Positions 23,966 to 36,959 of a stretch of DNA of 64,000 nt are shown piece by piece. How positions within the stretch are numbered: the stretch's first letter is position 1; each line of letters begins with the position of its first letter. Origin of the DNA: Kuschelorhynchus macadamiae (lineage: Eukaryota; Arthropoda; Insecta; Coleoptera; Curculionidae); the NCBI GenBank assembly GCA_030620095.1, contig JAUTXW010002458.1, positions 302,001 through 366,000 of the forward strand, given 5' to 3'. The position numbers and the translations under genes were made by a program. The notes beneath the pieces are model-generated. The model was not told where the DNA came from, did no database searches, and saw only the letters and a list, made by a program, of their open reading frames with translations.

Positions 23966-25610
23966 CTGCAGTGGTAAGTTCATGACAGACTAAACAAGAA
24001 TCGCTTATATATTTCGCAGACAGATTTGGAACCCAACCTTTGAACCAGCATGTAAAATGTTAGCTTTTTCCTTTCAATTTATGAAGCTTTGGTGTGACAC
24101 CTTGTAGATAATAGGTTCAACCATCTTATTCGAGTATCATGGGTGTATTATCAAAGTAGATTATAAGGAAACATATGGAACTGAATTTTTTTTATATATT
24201 TATATAAGTATTCATAGCCCCACTACCGCAATCTCTGTGATTCTATTACACTTTGCGAAGTGTTGTGGTGCAATATTTGAATCAAATTCTGATAGAAGTT
24301 TTCGTACGCTTGTTATGTGACATGAAAAGTTTTTCACTAGTCGTTTTTTCGATGAATTCAGTATAGGCACATATTGTTCTTCATACATAGTCTAAATTTT
24401 TCTTCGAGTTAGGTATATGTCGCATTCGCCGAAACATTTGGTTATATCGAGTTCACTTTGCTTTGCTTCTATCCTGATGGTCTTGAAAATAATATATTTC
24501 ACTGTAGATATAGAAATTTCTTCTAAAGCGAAATTGTCATTAAATTCCTTGTCTACCAATGAATATATATAGGAATATATTTTCTACATTTTTTTTATCA
24601 TGTAAAGACAAATAGTATAAGCAAATAATCTAATGATTACTACCTAGCCTAGTCAGGAAAAATTGAGATCCAATGGGTTTTATCAAAACAGGTAGAAATG
24701 AAAAAAAAAATGTAAAATGAAATTTTACTGTAGCTAAACAACTGACAAATTAACTTGGAGCATTCTGCAAGTGATAATAGCAGAACGTGTCCCTTATTTA
24801 CTAAAAATCACTTCTTTAACTGCTCTTGTTCAGGCAAGTTTTGCCGACGATTAATTTTAAGTTAATTTGATTAATTGAGCTGAATAAAATTTTAAAAACA
24901 ACGACCCACCTAATTTAATGCTTTGGGATTTCAAATACCTGTTTTTTACTATTAAGAAACATGCAATTTTATAAAATGGGGTATCTTGGTTAGTATTAGA
25001 AAAACAAAATTATAAACACAAAGAGTAAATAAAAGAAATGTTATAAAATTTCACCAACTGTTTTATACCTTAACTGTTTTATACCTTAATTGCTAAACAT
25101 TTGTGAAAGAGATTAACAGTTTTAATTTTGTCAAGAAGTTATATTTTAGTCAGAAATAATTCACTAAAAAAAGTATTGATTTCATGTAAGAGATATATTT
25201 AGAATCATATTAATATATTTCTAAATTTATTCATTCTGTCCGTGTTGTCACACCATGAATACGAAATGTCTGTTCCGAATATATGGGATTCTAAAACGAG
25301 TAATAGAACTGACAAGTTGACTTATTGTTCTTACCCCTCGGTTAGAGTTAGACCGCAATAAATAGTTCGCAATCCCTCAAGGACCTGTCCTTTCCCAGTC
25401 TAACAATGTTTCGTCACAAATAAAAACGTCTATTTTTAGTTAATAATTGGGTTATACATATATCACTAACTGGCAGTCGGGGGTGCGCACAATTTTTAAA
25501 TGTAATCATTAATTTAAAAAATCGGTAAATTTGCTTTACCCGGTACTTCACTTATTATGAATATTTCCTTTTATTAGGAATAGTGAAGTGTGAACCAGTT
25601 TACACACATG
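23966..25610. other. AT-rich region, no gene recognised
   Basis: The reverse strand is open from 24583 to 24392 (64 codons, ending RIEAKQSELDITKCFGECDI and LTRRKI). It matches no family I know and lacks convincing splice sites. Similarity to 188-232 at about 25569. Otherwise nothing. Confidence 0.3.
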
Positions 25611-25619
25611 TATGTATAT

Positions 25620-27420
25620 TGTCTTTTAAAACTTTTTTATTGGACGCCATTTTGTTTCAATATATTGGATCCCTACCAATATTTTACTAGTTTCTACCTA
25701 TGCCACATTTAATTTTAAATGAATTCATTGAGTAGTTTTACATTGACACACACCGCAATTTTATTACATCATGTTGAATTCGCATCCGTTTATCCTTATG
25801 TCAAATTCACAGTCAATTGAATAGACTTTTTTACGTTAATTTCTTTTAGCATGTTATTTGACCGCCGTTTTATTTTGTTATCTTAAATTCGTGACACAAC
25901 TTTACCAGCTTATGTCTACATCACACTTAATGCTTGAACAAAATTTTAAATTAATCTAATAAGTAATTTTCTCTTGTTTCGGCATATGTTGGATTTCTAC
26001 TAAAATATTATCATGTCATTCCCACATGATCCCTAATTTTTGTCAAAAAAAAAAGTCAATCTTATGAGTAGATTTTAAGCTATGCCGCGAACTGAGAGAC
26101 AGACAGATAGACAAAGAGACAGGTGGGCCGACGGAATTGATAAAACACATTTTTTAGCATCTAGGCACGCTAAAACGCAAATCTATGTAAAACTTACTGA
26201 ACCTGCTGGGGTGATTTTTCAGATTACAAAAAATTTATTTGACCGCCATTTTGTTCAGCCATCTTGAATTAGTACTACAGTTTTACTAGTATGGAACACA
26301 ATTTGAAATCAGTTCATTAAGTGGTTTTTTTAGTCTGAATTTCCAAATATTTTATTAAGCCGCCATTTTGTTCCGCCATCTTGTATTCGTACTAAAATTT
26401 TACCAGTTGATTCCTAGGTAATACTTGATTTTTGTGCAAATTGGATAATTAGTTTTTTTAGCAATAATTTTTTTAACGCTTCATTAGGCCGCCATGTTAT
26501 TCCGGGATATTGGATTTTTACCAAAACATTACCAGGTCATTCCCATATGAGCCTTAATTTTTTACTAAAATTAGAACTTACTGGTTCCTCTCTATACTAC
26601 AATTAGTTATGCCACACAATTGGAAATCAATTAATTAAGTGTTTTTTTAGGCTGAATGTTTAAATATTTTATTAAACCGCCATCTTGGATTCGTACCCAA
26701 ATTTAACCAGTTGTTTACTACATAATACTTAATTTTTGTACAAAATTTGAGATACATTGGATAAATGGTTTTTTTATTAATAATTTTTTTAACGTTTCAC
26801 TAGGCCGCCGTCTACGTATTTGATTTTAACCAAAATATTACAAGGTCATCCCCTTAGTTCTTAACTAAAATTTAAAATCAGTTTGATAAGTATTTTTTAA
26901 GCTATGCCGCGAACTGACAGACAAACCAACAGACGAACCGACGGACTTGATAAAACACATTTTTTGGCATCTATAGACACCAAAACGCGAATATATGCAA
27001 ATTGTTTGGGTAATTTTTTTAAAATTACAAGAATTTTGTTTAACCGCGATTTTGTTCCGCCATCTTGAATTAGTACCACACTTTTACTAGTTCATCTCTA
27101 ATTTACTATTAGCTATGGCGTACAATTTGAAATCAGATCATTAAGTAGTTTGTTCAGGCTGAATTTTTAAATATTTTATTAAGCCGACATTTTACCAGTT
27201 GATTCCTACATAACACTTGATTTTGGTGCAAAATTTGAAATACATTGGATAAGCCCTTTCGTAGTAATATTTTTTTTAACATTTCATTAGGCCGCCATTT
27301 TGTTTTACCCTATTGGATTTCTACCAAAATGTTACCAGTTCATCCCCATATGATGATCAATTTTTGACCAAAATTTGAAGTCCATCGGATAAGTATTTTT
27401 TAGCTTAAATTACAAATCAT
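25620..27420. repeat. GCCATTTTGT higher-order array, second locus
   Basis: Unit starts at about 25642, 25861, 26240, 26360, 26489, 26675, 26805, 27045, 27180 and 27293. Three unit types alternate: one followed by TTGAATTAGTACCAC, one by TTG.ATTCGTACCAAAA, one by TTGGATTTTTACCAAAA. The third type sometimes carries a tail with GACAGACAGA..GACGGA and TTTTTTGGCATCTAGG (about 26088-26165 and 26905-26975). No coding frame. Confidence 0.75.
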
Positions 27421-27773
27421 CTTCTAAAATGTAATTTTTGAAATAGGAAACCATTAAAGTTTATATTAAGAATACTAAAATATTATCTTAATTATCAAGC
27501 CTATATTAAATGCGGCCTTGACTCAGACCGAGCGACAATAGAAAATGGAATAGAACCTATGCGGGCCGCTAGCTTCTCTGCAGCCAAGTCCTATATGCTT
27601 GATTTCCTGTGAATCGATCCAGAGGTTATTGACCTTTCCACCGGCTGTTTGCAATTTTTGCATTTCAGTCGGTGCTTTAAGTGAGGGCGGAAGCTATCGT
27701 TGGAGTAGGTTCTTTGTTTGAACTGCTATCCGTGTATTGTGTGATACGTACGTCGCGTCGTGCATGGTTCGAT

Positions 27774-29952
27774 ATGGAAGATAATAATACGGACGTGGAT
27801 ATGCAAATACCGTCAACTTCGATTGTCGGTAATAACGTTGAAAATGTTGGAGTATTTAGTAAGAAGAGTGTGTGTGAATGTGTGGTGTGTGTCTTAATAA
27901 TAAAGGGATTTTCAACATTAAATTTCGCTGATAAGCTTCAAATAATTTCCAAAGGAAGGGCAAAACCGCCTATGAAAAATTTAATCACAAAAATGAAAAA
28001 ACTGTATTAGACATTTTTATCCGGAAAAACAATACGAACAATTTAAATGGCTAACAGGGTGTGAAAATATAAGTAAATTATTTTGTTGGCCATGTTTACT
28101 TTTTGAAAATGAAAAAGGTCTCTGGAATAAAACTGGTTTTTCCGATTTAAACAATTTCCTTAAAGCTGTAAAAAGACACATTATGTCCAAAGCGCATTTG
28201 CAGGCCGTCATAAAAGAAAAAGTCTTCGGCAAAACCAGAATTGAACACGCCCTTAATAAACAGTTGAAAATTAGTCACCGCCCACACAATGAACTAGACG
28301 ATAAAAATAGGCAAATATTAAGAAGAGTTATCGATGTTGTTTGTTTTCTCGGACAGCACGACTTGGGATTTAGAGGTCATGACGAAACAAGGTTTTCTAC
28401 AAATAGAGGAAATTTTCAAGATTTACTTAGTTTAATAGCTAAATATGATGATTGCTTAAAAAATGATTTAGAGCAGTCTAAGAGTCGAATCCAGAATGAT
28501 TTAATATCCCCTGTTGCAACCATTATTCTTAAAAGAATTAAGCAGCAGATTGGCGAGGCGCGATTCATTGCTATTGTTCTGGACTAAACAATTGATCACT
28601 AATTTTAGCCAATTATCTATAGTAATACGCTACGTTAAAACAGACGGAAGTATTCAAGAGCGATTTTTAGTTTTTAAGAATGTGTCTGAAAATCGTACAG
28701 CAGATACATTATATACCGTAGTTTATAACGTTACTAAAGAAATTAATGGAGAGAAAAAATTAGTTGCTCAAAGCTATGATGGAGCTGCAGTGATGGCAGG
28801 ACAATTAGGGGGTCTGCAAGCTAAAGTTCGAGAAACTTTCCCAAATGCTGTGTTTGTTCATTGTTTTGCTCATAAATTAAATTTAGTTTTATTCCAGTCC
28901 ATCAATCACATTAAGGAGTGTAAAGTATTTTTCGTTACTTTAAGTGGCATGGCTGCTTTTTTGCCTAGTCAACAAAACGTACACAAACTTTGGATTCCGT
29001 TGCCCAAAGTAGCTCCTACTAGGTGGAACTATAATGGAAAGACTAGTGTTAACAGTATCTGAAAATCGTGAATCACTGATTGAACTATATGGGAATATAA
29101 TAGAAAATAATGAAACGTGGGACTCAGAAGCAATAAATAGTTCGAGGGGGTTTTCGGACTGTTTGAAACGAGATTTTAATTTATTTATTTGTTGAACATA
29201 TTTTTATATTTATGTTTTTAATATATTACAAACTAAAACAAATGATATTGCTTTTTGCTTAAAAAAAGGGATGATTTTAAGTCCATGTTAAGCCAAAAAA
29301 GAGATGACTTTGACCTATTTTGGGAGAAAACGATGACGTTAAATGTAGAGCCACAAGCCAAGCGTTTTCGAACAGACAAGGTGGGAGATGTTCAAACATC
29401 ATACAGACGCCTCTTTTATGAAATAATTGATGAAATTCAGCAACAAATAAACGATAGATTTAACTGTTTAAATGATTTTAAATTCCTCGAGCTCTGCAAT
29501 TTTACATATTTAAAGGAAAAACTTTTCCAGGAGATGCGTTTAAATCTCTTCTTCTTCATTATGGCCAGTTCTTCGACCGAGTGTTACTGCGATCTGAACT
29601 AAAAGTGATTTACGAAACTGATGACATTAGGGCAAAAAATAACGCTAAGGAACTAATGCAATTTTTAAAAAACACGGAGCTGGAAGATGACTACACTCAA
29701 GTATCTAAATTGTGTGAATTAGTATTCACAATACCTGCCACAAGTTGAACAGTAGAACGCAATTTTTCAACACTTAAACGTATAAAAAATGTCGTGAGAA
29801 ATTCAACAGGGTAGGAGAGACTTTCGCATACATCGTTGTTGTCCATTGAAAATAAACTTCTCCAAAATATGTCGGAGCATCGACGTTTTTATGATGACAT
29901 CATTGACGAATTTGCAAAAAATAATCGAAGAGTCGAATTACATTACAAATAG
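27774..29952 (+). pseudogene. ZMYM1-like hAT transposase (DUF4371/TTF type)
   Basis: Start MEDNNTDVDMQIPSTS at 27774, then a TTF-type zinc-finger region in broken frame (FKWLTGCENISKLFCWPCLL, KRHIMSKAHLQA). The catalytic region follows: FLGQHDLGFRGHDE, IVLD at about 28575 (probable first Asp), YDGAAVMAGQLGG with a second acidic site, and VHCFAHKLNLVL. The C-terminal dimerisation block is near 29760-29952 (FSTLKRIKNVVRNS, ENKLLQNMSEHRRFYDD) and ends at TAG. There is one stop near 28007, a frameshift near 28590, and a disrupted stretch between 29062 and 29255. Order and length fit a full-length element that has lost function. Confidence 0.85.
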
Positions 29953-31167
29953 GTAAGTTTCTAAAAATTGCGTCCCTTTCTTAAAATTTCACCGCACGCA
30001 CCTGCTGGGCTGTGTCAGTTTAGTCGGAACTCTCATTCAAGGTAATCGAAAATGCTTGAAAACCAGCCAATCTGACAGTCAAAGTTTTTAATTTTATCCT
30101 CTCTTAACTGGCCTGTAAGTAAATTATATTGAGAGAATTGCTTGCTGGAGTAATGCCGTTTCCGGCTTAATATTGTCTTCTTTTAAAACAGAACTTGTTT
30201 CATTGCATAACAAACACACACCACTTGCATGATAAAAAAACTAATTCATCAGTCCATTTGTTTTGGAATTGACGACATTCTGTGTCCACTTTCCGCAGAT
30301 CCCTCGTATTTTCGTATCAGTTGTTAAGAAGTAGTGAGTTGACACGCGTGCTGATCGGTTTATATATTACCCGCAATAAGCAACAAGAATACTCTCGAAT
30401 CGAGAGTCCCGATCCTACGCGAATATGTGATGCAAGCGCTCCGAGTCGACTGTTATTCATAACAGTGTTCCCAACATAAAATTGGCAAATTGCACACTGT
30501 AACTCTTCAAATAGCACACTTTTACACATCATCAGTGTTGTGAGATTTTACACGTAAAATCGTGAACGGCAACGGATTTTCTACCTTGTCTTGCAGCTTG
30601 CCAGAAAAAATATTTAATGATATCATACGTTTATTAACAAAATCGAATAAATTGTCCATAATTCTCAAAGCGGCCTAGTTTTTTAATAATTAGGGGAAAT
30701 AATATGAATTTATAAGATTTTTAAATATATTTTTTTGTTCTTAAAAAACAGTTATGTACCTATACCTTAAAGCTAATTTTGATTCGATTCGATCAATGCA
30801 AAACTGCTTTACATTAATTCAATAACAAGAGCCTGCGGCCTGCAGCAGTAGTTTTATGCCGCTCCCATCTCTATTTGACTTACGAATATTTACCATTGCG
30901 TTGCCATAGCAACTGCCGTAAACAAATCTAACAGTGAAAGCCGGCGCGCGGGAGGAGTTTGATGTGGAATTTGTTACTGCTCATTGCGATTCCTGAAACA
31001 CCTTTTCGCGGTACGTTTTTAAGTCTTTTTTTTTTGAGTATATAACGCACTAGTTTTGATGAATATAAAATCTACTACATTTTTATAATAAAAATGTGGA
31101 TTATAAAATGCTTAATATTTTAAAAATATTTTTGTTTTTAAGTAAGTTGATTGGAATGTGTAGGTAA
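29953..31167. other. 3' flank of the hAT gene, no separate gene
   Basis: Probably the 3' non-coding part of the hAT element, since a hAT-like terminus lies at 31168-31206. GC is higher near 30820-31000. No exon recognised. Confidence 0.35.
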
Positions 31168-31206
31168 AGCGGCGCTTCACCCCCGTCCCCTAGCGAGCCG
31201 CCACTG
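31168..31206 (-). repeat. hAT terminal inverted repeat (right end)
   Basis: The reverse strand begins CAGTGGCGGCTCGCTAGGGG, the usual start of ZMYM1-like hAT ends. It suits the right edge of the element whose gene ends at 29952. No matching left end was found upstream of 27774. Confidence 0.55.
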
Positions 31207-31297
31207 GTTGTTTATACCTTTATTAATCTACGAGCCAGTACGAGAACAAGAAGAACAAGCTACTTAGGTATTTATTCACCTGTTTTAACCATCCGCC

Positions 31298-31447
31298 CAT
31301 CATTAGCCCAATAAATAACTAAAAATCTTTGTCTATTGTCAAACGAATCCGAGCGCTAGCTACACGCATCTTTTTCTATCTTCTACTTGCAATTTTAACA
31401 ATCGGCCCAATAAATAACTAAAAATCGTTGTCTATTGTCAAACGTTT
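31298..31447. repeat. direct repeat pair, about 47 bp, period about 102 bp
   Basis: CCCAATAAATAACTAAAAAT followed by C.TTGTCTATTGTCAAACG occurs at about 31299 and 31404, with one difference. It may be part of a longer decayed tandem array. Confidence 0.8.
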
Positions 31448-31488
31448 GCTAAATCTTTAATTTCTTTGCGCGTTATTTGAAATATCTC

Positions 31489-31565
31489 TCGCGGGCTGGA
31501 TTGGAGCTGGTGGTGGGCCAGATCCGGCCTGTGGGCTGGAGGTTGCCCATATATGTTTTGCAACA
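31489..31565 (+). mobile_element. hAT (Charlie-like) 3' terminal fragment
   Basis: GCGGGCTGGATTGGAGCTGG, then GGGCCAGATCCGGCCTGTGG and TTGCCCATAT, resembles the GC-rich subterminal end common to Charlie-type hAT elements (repeated GGGCC.GATCCGGCC). Only the end is present. Confidence 0.45.
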
Positions 31566-32233
31566 TTACAGCTTATCGACCTGCCAAGTCTTAAAAAGAC
31601 ATACGTACATAAGTACTACGGGCATGAATTTGGAATACCTTGTTTATTTTTTTAAAAAATCCTGGAGACTACAAACGCTAGAGGGGGCCAAATACGAGAC
31701 CGATTTTGTATATTAAGTTGCTTATCTATATTATAAACTAACTGACTAATGCTTTATCTATGAGTTCTCTTTACTTTTGGCAAGTTTAAAAGTTTTGGAT
31801 TGAACGCTTCGCCTTATAAAAAGCCACGATGAAACTCAAATGTGTAACAGGCAAATATTAGTATTACCTCAGTGCCTGAGCGCCTTTTTGCACCTACCTT
31901 GCAATTTTAAAGACTCAAAAAAATCACGTTTTGTAGAAAATTGGACACTTGTGCGATATCGCTGAGGAGGAAAAAGGTGGTATTGGTGCACGATTAGGCA
32001 CTTGGTGTCCTTTCATCAAGCCAGGATCGTGCTGCGACGGGTTAAACATGTTTTTCAGTCACATGTTAGGGAAAAGGCATCATTTTGCTTTTGTTCTGCA
32101 GGTTCGAACCCTTGCGGACGTGAATCCGCATATATTTCCCACATATTAAGCTTTTAAATGGTTTTCTCTCTAGAGTGGAGTATTATTTGAGGGTAGGATC
32201 CACTAAATAGGAAATAATTTTTTATTGTCGACG

Positions 32234-32261
32234 TTTCGCAACTTTATTGTTGTATCCTCAG
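32234..32261 (-). ncRNA. hammerhead-like core, inverted half unit
   Basis: CTGAGGA, T, ACAAC/GTTGC imperfect stem with AATAAA loop, GAAACGTCGAC on the reverse strand. Both boxes fit CUGANGA and GAAA. Confidence 0.45.
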
Positions 32262-32492
32262 GACACAGATTTTATATCTTGCATGAAACCCATTTTATCA
32301 ATCTTTACCTACTCCGTTGGTCCGCAGATATTGCCTAACCCCAAATAATATACCACTCTAACATAACAACACGAAGATCTTTAACGATAACCATTTAGAA
32401 ACCTAATATATCGGAAATATCTGCGAACTAACGGAGTAAATAAAGACTGATAATATGGGTTTCATGCTGGATATACCATCTATATATGTGTC

Positions 32493-32520
32493 CTGAGGAT
32501 GCAACAACAAAGTTGCGAAA
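32493..32520 (+). ncRNA. hammerhead-like core, repeat unit 1
   Basis: CTGAGGA, T, perfect stem GCAAC/GTTGC with AACAAA loop, GAAA. Upstream TATATATGTGTC and downstream AAAGCGACAATATA could supply stems I and III, but I could not fold them here. Confidence 0.5.
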
Positions 32521-32712
32521 AAGCGACAATATAAAAATAGTTTTTTAGTGGATCCTCACCCCAAATAATACATCACTCTAACATAAAACAATAAGATCTT
32601 TAACGAAAACCATTCAGAAACTTAATATCTGGGAAATAAATGGCGGTCCAACGAAGTAGGTAAAGACTGATAATGTAAGAATCATACGGGATGTAGAATG
32701 TATATATGTATC

Positions 32713-32740
32713 CTGAGGATGCAACAATAAAGTTAAGAAA
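32713..32740 (+). ncRNA. hammerhead-like core, repeat unit 2 (stem damaged)
   Basis: CTGAGGA, T, GCAAC opposite GTTAA, GAAACGTCGACG. Box sequences are kept but the base of the stem is mismatched. In unit 3 (about 32928) the GAAA box is lost. Confidence 0.35.
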
Positions 32741-33029
32741 CGTCGACGATTTAAAAAAAAGACTTTTGTTTTGTTTACTGGATCCTAATCCCAATTAATA
32801 CACCAATCAAGAGAGTTAACGAAAACTGTTTAGAATCCTAATATCCGGGAAATATATGCGAACCAACGAAGTAGGCAAGAACTGATAATATGGATCTCAC
32901 CCAGGATATAGCATCTTTATATGTATTCTGAAGATGCCACAATAAAGCATCGACAATGCAGAAAAATACTTGTTTTTTATACTTGATCTTAACCCCAAAT
33001 AATACACCACTCCAACAAAAATTTTTGAA

Positions 33030-34470
33030 CATTGTTCCGCCATATTCGATTTTTACCAAAATATTACTAGGCTATCCCCATATGACCCTTAATTTTCGGT
33101 CAAAATTCGAAGTCAATCGGGTTAGTTTTTAAACTATGCCTCGAACTGACAGACGGGCCGACGAAATTGATGAAACATATTTTTTAGCATCTAGGGGCGC
33201 TAAAACGTAAAGATGTGTAAAACCTAAGAAGGTGTTTTTTTTTCACGATTATAAACATTTTATTTGGCCGTCATTTTGTTTGGCCATCTTGAATTAGTAT
33301 CACGATTTTACTAGTTGACCCCTATACCATAATCAGGAAGGGCACAAAATTTAAAATCAATCCATTAAGTAGGTTTTAGGCAAAATTTGAGATAAATTGG
33401 ATAAGTTGCTTTTTAGTAATTTTTTTTAACATTCCACTAGGCCGCCATTTTGGATTTTTACCAAAATATTACCAGGTTATCCCCATATGACCCTTAGTTT
33501 TTTATACAAATTTAAATTCAGTTGGCTAAGTAGTCTTTAAGCTATGTCGCGAACTGACAGACAGACTGACACACAGACAGAACGACAGACGGACCGACGG
33601 AACTGATAAAAACATATTTTTTGGCATCTGGGGACTCTCAAATGTAAAGATGTGTAAAACCTGAGAGGGTAATTTTCTCACGATTGCAAACATTTTATTT
33701 GCCCGCCAATTTGTTCGGCCATCTTGAAGTAGTACCACAATTTTACTAATTAATCCGTATACCACTATTAGTTATGTCACACAATTTGAAATAAAACCAT
33801 TAAGAATTTTTTTCGGGCTGAATTTTTAAATACTTTATTAAGCCGCCTTGTTGTTCCGCCATCTTGGTTTCATACCAAATAGTTACCAGCTGATTCCAAC
33901 ATAATACTTTATTTTCTTGCAAAATTTGAGATAAATTGGATGAGTAGGTTTTTAACATTAATTTCACTAGGCCGCCATTTTGTGTCGCCATATTGGATTT
34001 TTACCAAAATGTTGCCAGGTTGTCCCCATATGACCTTTAATTTTTGACCAACATTTAAAGTCAATCGGGTAAGTAGCCTTTAACTGACAGACATACAGAT
34101 AGACGGACCGACGAAATTCGAAAAACATATTTTTTGGCATCTTGGGACGCTTAAACGTAAAAATGTGTAAAACCTATGAGGGTGCTTTTTTCACGATTAC
34201 AAACATTTTATTTGGCCGTTATTTTGTTCGGCCATCTTGAATTAGTACCACAATTTTACTAGTTGTTCCCTATACCACAATTAGCTATGGCCGTCGATAA
34301 GGCAGTTTTTCAAGCTGCACTTTTAAGTATTTTATTAAGCCGCCATTTTGTTCCGCCATCTTGGATTTATACCAGGATATTGCCAGTTGATTTTAACTTG
34401 ATGTTTTTGCAAAATTTGAAATAAATTGGATGAGTATTTTTGTGATTTTTTCACGATTACAATAATTACC
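33030..34470. repeat. GCCATTTTGT higher-order array, third locus
   Basis: Three tailed units with CAGAC..GACGGACCGACG boxes lie at about 33150, 33555 and 34085. Each is followed by TTTTTTGGCATCT, AAACGTAAA.ATGTGTAAAA and a TTTTCACGATTACAAACATT block. The order of untailed and tailed units gives a larger period of roughly 430-510 bp. It is better preserved than the other loci. Confidence 0.75.
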
Positions 34471-35936
34471 TTTTACGAGGGAAATAAAAACGATGTCCAC
34501 ACACGTGAGATAAAGGGAGTTTGATATCTTGTTCAGCACACTTCATACCGCGTTCATACCAATTTTTAGCTCAACGGCATTTATATCCGTGTTTTCCCGA
34601 TATTTTGACTAAATCTACTGGACAAAAAAAATATACAAGAAAGTTAATAACCTAAATGTACTCATGTCCATGGATTATAAGTGATGATAGGTGTAACAGA
34701 GTGTTTTAATTCTTTTAATGTTCTAATGTTGTTTAAATTGTGCTTTTTATCAAACGCAAGACAGATTTTTTTATTAATAAAACAAATAATTTTTTACGGT
34801 ATCGGGTATTAATAACATCGGCTTGTGGTTTTGATTATCCATTGCAACACTTTCATGTATTTTGAAGGAGTAATCGTACTATTTTAAAAACGTTTTGTTA
34901 TAGAAGTTGTAAAAAAAATATTTTATATACTCGTAAACCTGAAAATGAAAAGTTTTTCTCTAGTTCTCCAAACAATCAAGGACCACACTATGCAAATCAT
35001 GAATGCTTACCTGTATAATTCATAATTCACGATAATATTTATCTTTTATTAAAATGTGTTAAAAATAAATAACTAAGAACAGCCGTCCAAATTATGACCT
35101 CGGGAAATAATCTGTCAGTCCGTTATATTCCACTCTTCTCATGTTAATATGCTGCAAAGCATTTCGACAAAAATATGGAGAATTTTTTACATAAAATTCA
35201 GTTAAATCAGATATGAGTCACCACAGTCTGTAATTTATCTGACCATAAACCGTTATCAAAATTTAAATCATTTATGTTTTTTTCTGCAGTCCCCAGAGTT
35301 TTTGCAAAAACTGAGTTTGAAAAAAAAAATTTTTTTGACATTATAATATGTTAGTAGGCACGTATGTCTTTCTCCAAACCCATTTTTAATTATAAATAAA
35401 AAATAATTTTTACTCGAGTTATTGCAAAATTTGTCCGCGCGCTTGCTCATATATTTATGAATTTTTCTCTTGGACCGAAAAGAAGGAAGAGGAAAATCAA
35501 TAATTACTTTAAATTAATTAGTCTCGAAAAATATTAGAATTCCGAAAAAAAAACATTTTAATCTTCTTTGAAGGTAATGATCTGCCCTACTTTAAAAAAA
35601 ATGTATTCTATCTGCAATATTTTAGCAGATAAAACACGAAAAAAAAAACCGGGCGGTCCTTAAAATAAAGGTTCATAGTCTTAAGCAAGCGGAAAAGTAA
35701 AATTTGTGTACGCAAATAAATTTTATGTTATTTTATTTGTTGTAATAGTTTGCCGCTTTACCTATAAAGTGCGCCAGCTAAGCGGTACGGAAAATTAATC
35801 GAGGATTTAGTAAATTTCGCATTGGTCCACTTGTAATTGGGATGTGCCTAAAGTCTCCATGCACTTACCGCAAGAAGGTTCAAGCTATTTCCAATGGCGC
35901 CTATACATTTCGAGCATTTTTTTCATTTCTATATAA
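34471..35936. other. AT-rich region, no gene recognised
   Basis: No family motif, terminal repeat or convincing exon seen. Confidence 0.3.
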
Positions 35937-36128
35937 ATGCCTTGCGTAGTAGCGGAAAGTAGTGTAACAAAAATTCAAAGAGAACATAATGATCGCTCAT
36001 GTTCTACTTCACCTTTAAAATCTCCTGATAAAAAACGATCCCGATTATCATACAAAAATGAAATTGACGATGGTAATTTTCAAGTAATTCGACGAACAAT
36101 AGAGCATTTTTATATAAACTTGAAGTAA
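35937..36128 (+). pseudogene. possible N-terminal fragment of an IS630/DDE_3-type insect transposase
   Basis: Encodes KSPDKKRSRLSYKNEIDD followed by FQVIRRTIEHFYINLK and a stop. The D.F...VIRRTI..FY pattern is typical just before the central region of IS630-like insect transposases. No DDE motifs follow. If real it is a short 5' piece. Confidence 0.35.
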
Positions 36129-36669
36129 AATTTCATTTATTTTTTTTTATTTTCTTACTACTTACAAAACCTTTGATGCGCCCCTGATTGATACTCATTA
36201 GAGAAAATGTACAAACTTGGGTCGATAAAAACATTGCCCTAAAAACATAAATAAAATATGGTTAAACAGCTTACCAGATTTTCTTGGTAATTGTAAGCTG
36301 GACGTAGGCCAATATTTAATACTCAAACTTTTTAGTATTCAAAAAATAAATGAAAACAATATTCGGCATTAGCCTCGTAAATCGCATCTGGTGTCTGTTA
36401 ATTATTAATTCTAATGCCTTAGATCTTATCTGAAAGGTCGAATTCTATTTGTACTTATTAATAACGAAAATAGTGATCCATTCGTTATAAAATGTAGGTC
36501 CTTTTTTATTCTTAATTTATTGCAATGCCCTTATAAATTATATATAACAATTTTTATTTACTGTGAATATTGTTCCGAATTTAGTCGTAGTTATAAGTTT
36601 AATAAGTTTTAGTGAATTTATTTATTATTTGTTATTTTATTGAAGTAGACCTACTTTAATTTTTATCTA

Positions 36670-36952
36670 TGTAACGACTATGATTGTGTCAAAAATCGTT
36701 CTCGACAGTTCTGTTAAGCTTAATTCTTTTCACCCTGTAGTATTTAGATTAGTCTAGAATTTTCTAGATCATCGTTTTCTAAATGCTATATAAGTGCGCC
36801 GTGAGGCGTGATTCAGTTTAGTTTGAGATTTCAAATTGTAAATAAGTAGACAGTTACAAGTTTTAGGTTACCTTAATTATAGATGTTAGGTATAACCAGT
36901 CTTTACCTGTACTGCCTGTGAGATGTGTTTTGAATAAAAGGAGTGCATTCAG
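36670..36952 (+). repeat. possible solo LTR-like sequence
   Basis: Begins TGTAACGACTATGATTG, has CTATATAAGTGCGCC with a TATA box at about 36787, a following CAGTTTAGTTTGAG initiator-like stretch, and AATAAAAG near 36933. These are the usual parts of an insect Ty3-type LTR. No second LTR, primer-binding site or target duplication was seen. Confidence 0.3.
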
Positions 36953-36959
36953 AAACTAT

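Larger units (their letters stand above)
32190..33018. repeat. tandem repeat of about 200-230 bp with hammerhead-like cores, plus one inverted half unit
   Basis: Three units start with CCCCAAATAATACACCACTC-like sequence at about 32339, 32560 and 32791; a fourth starts at about 32993 and stops. Each has TAAAGACTGATAATATGG, then CTGAGGAT.CAACAA.AAAG and a GAAACGTCGACAAT-like block. Positions 32190-32335 are the second half of a unit in reverse. Tandem units of this size with hammerhead cores are known from animal retrozyme and satellite families, and PLE ends have similar cores. No protein is encoded. Confidence 0.8.

Noticed and set aside
24392..24583. 64-codon reverse-strand open frame
   Set aside because: No recognisable family, weak splice context. 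A frame of this length arises by chance in several places here.
32095..32125. GGTTCGAACCC, a perfect tRNA B-box-like word
   Set aside because: No A box or cloverleaf can be built around it and no SINE-like tail follows. Most likely chance or a very decayed tRNA-derived repeat.
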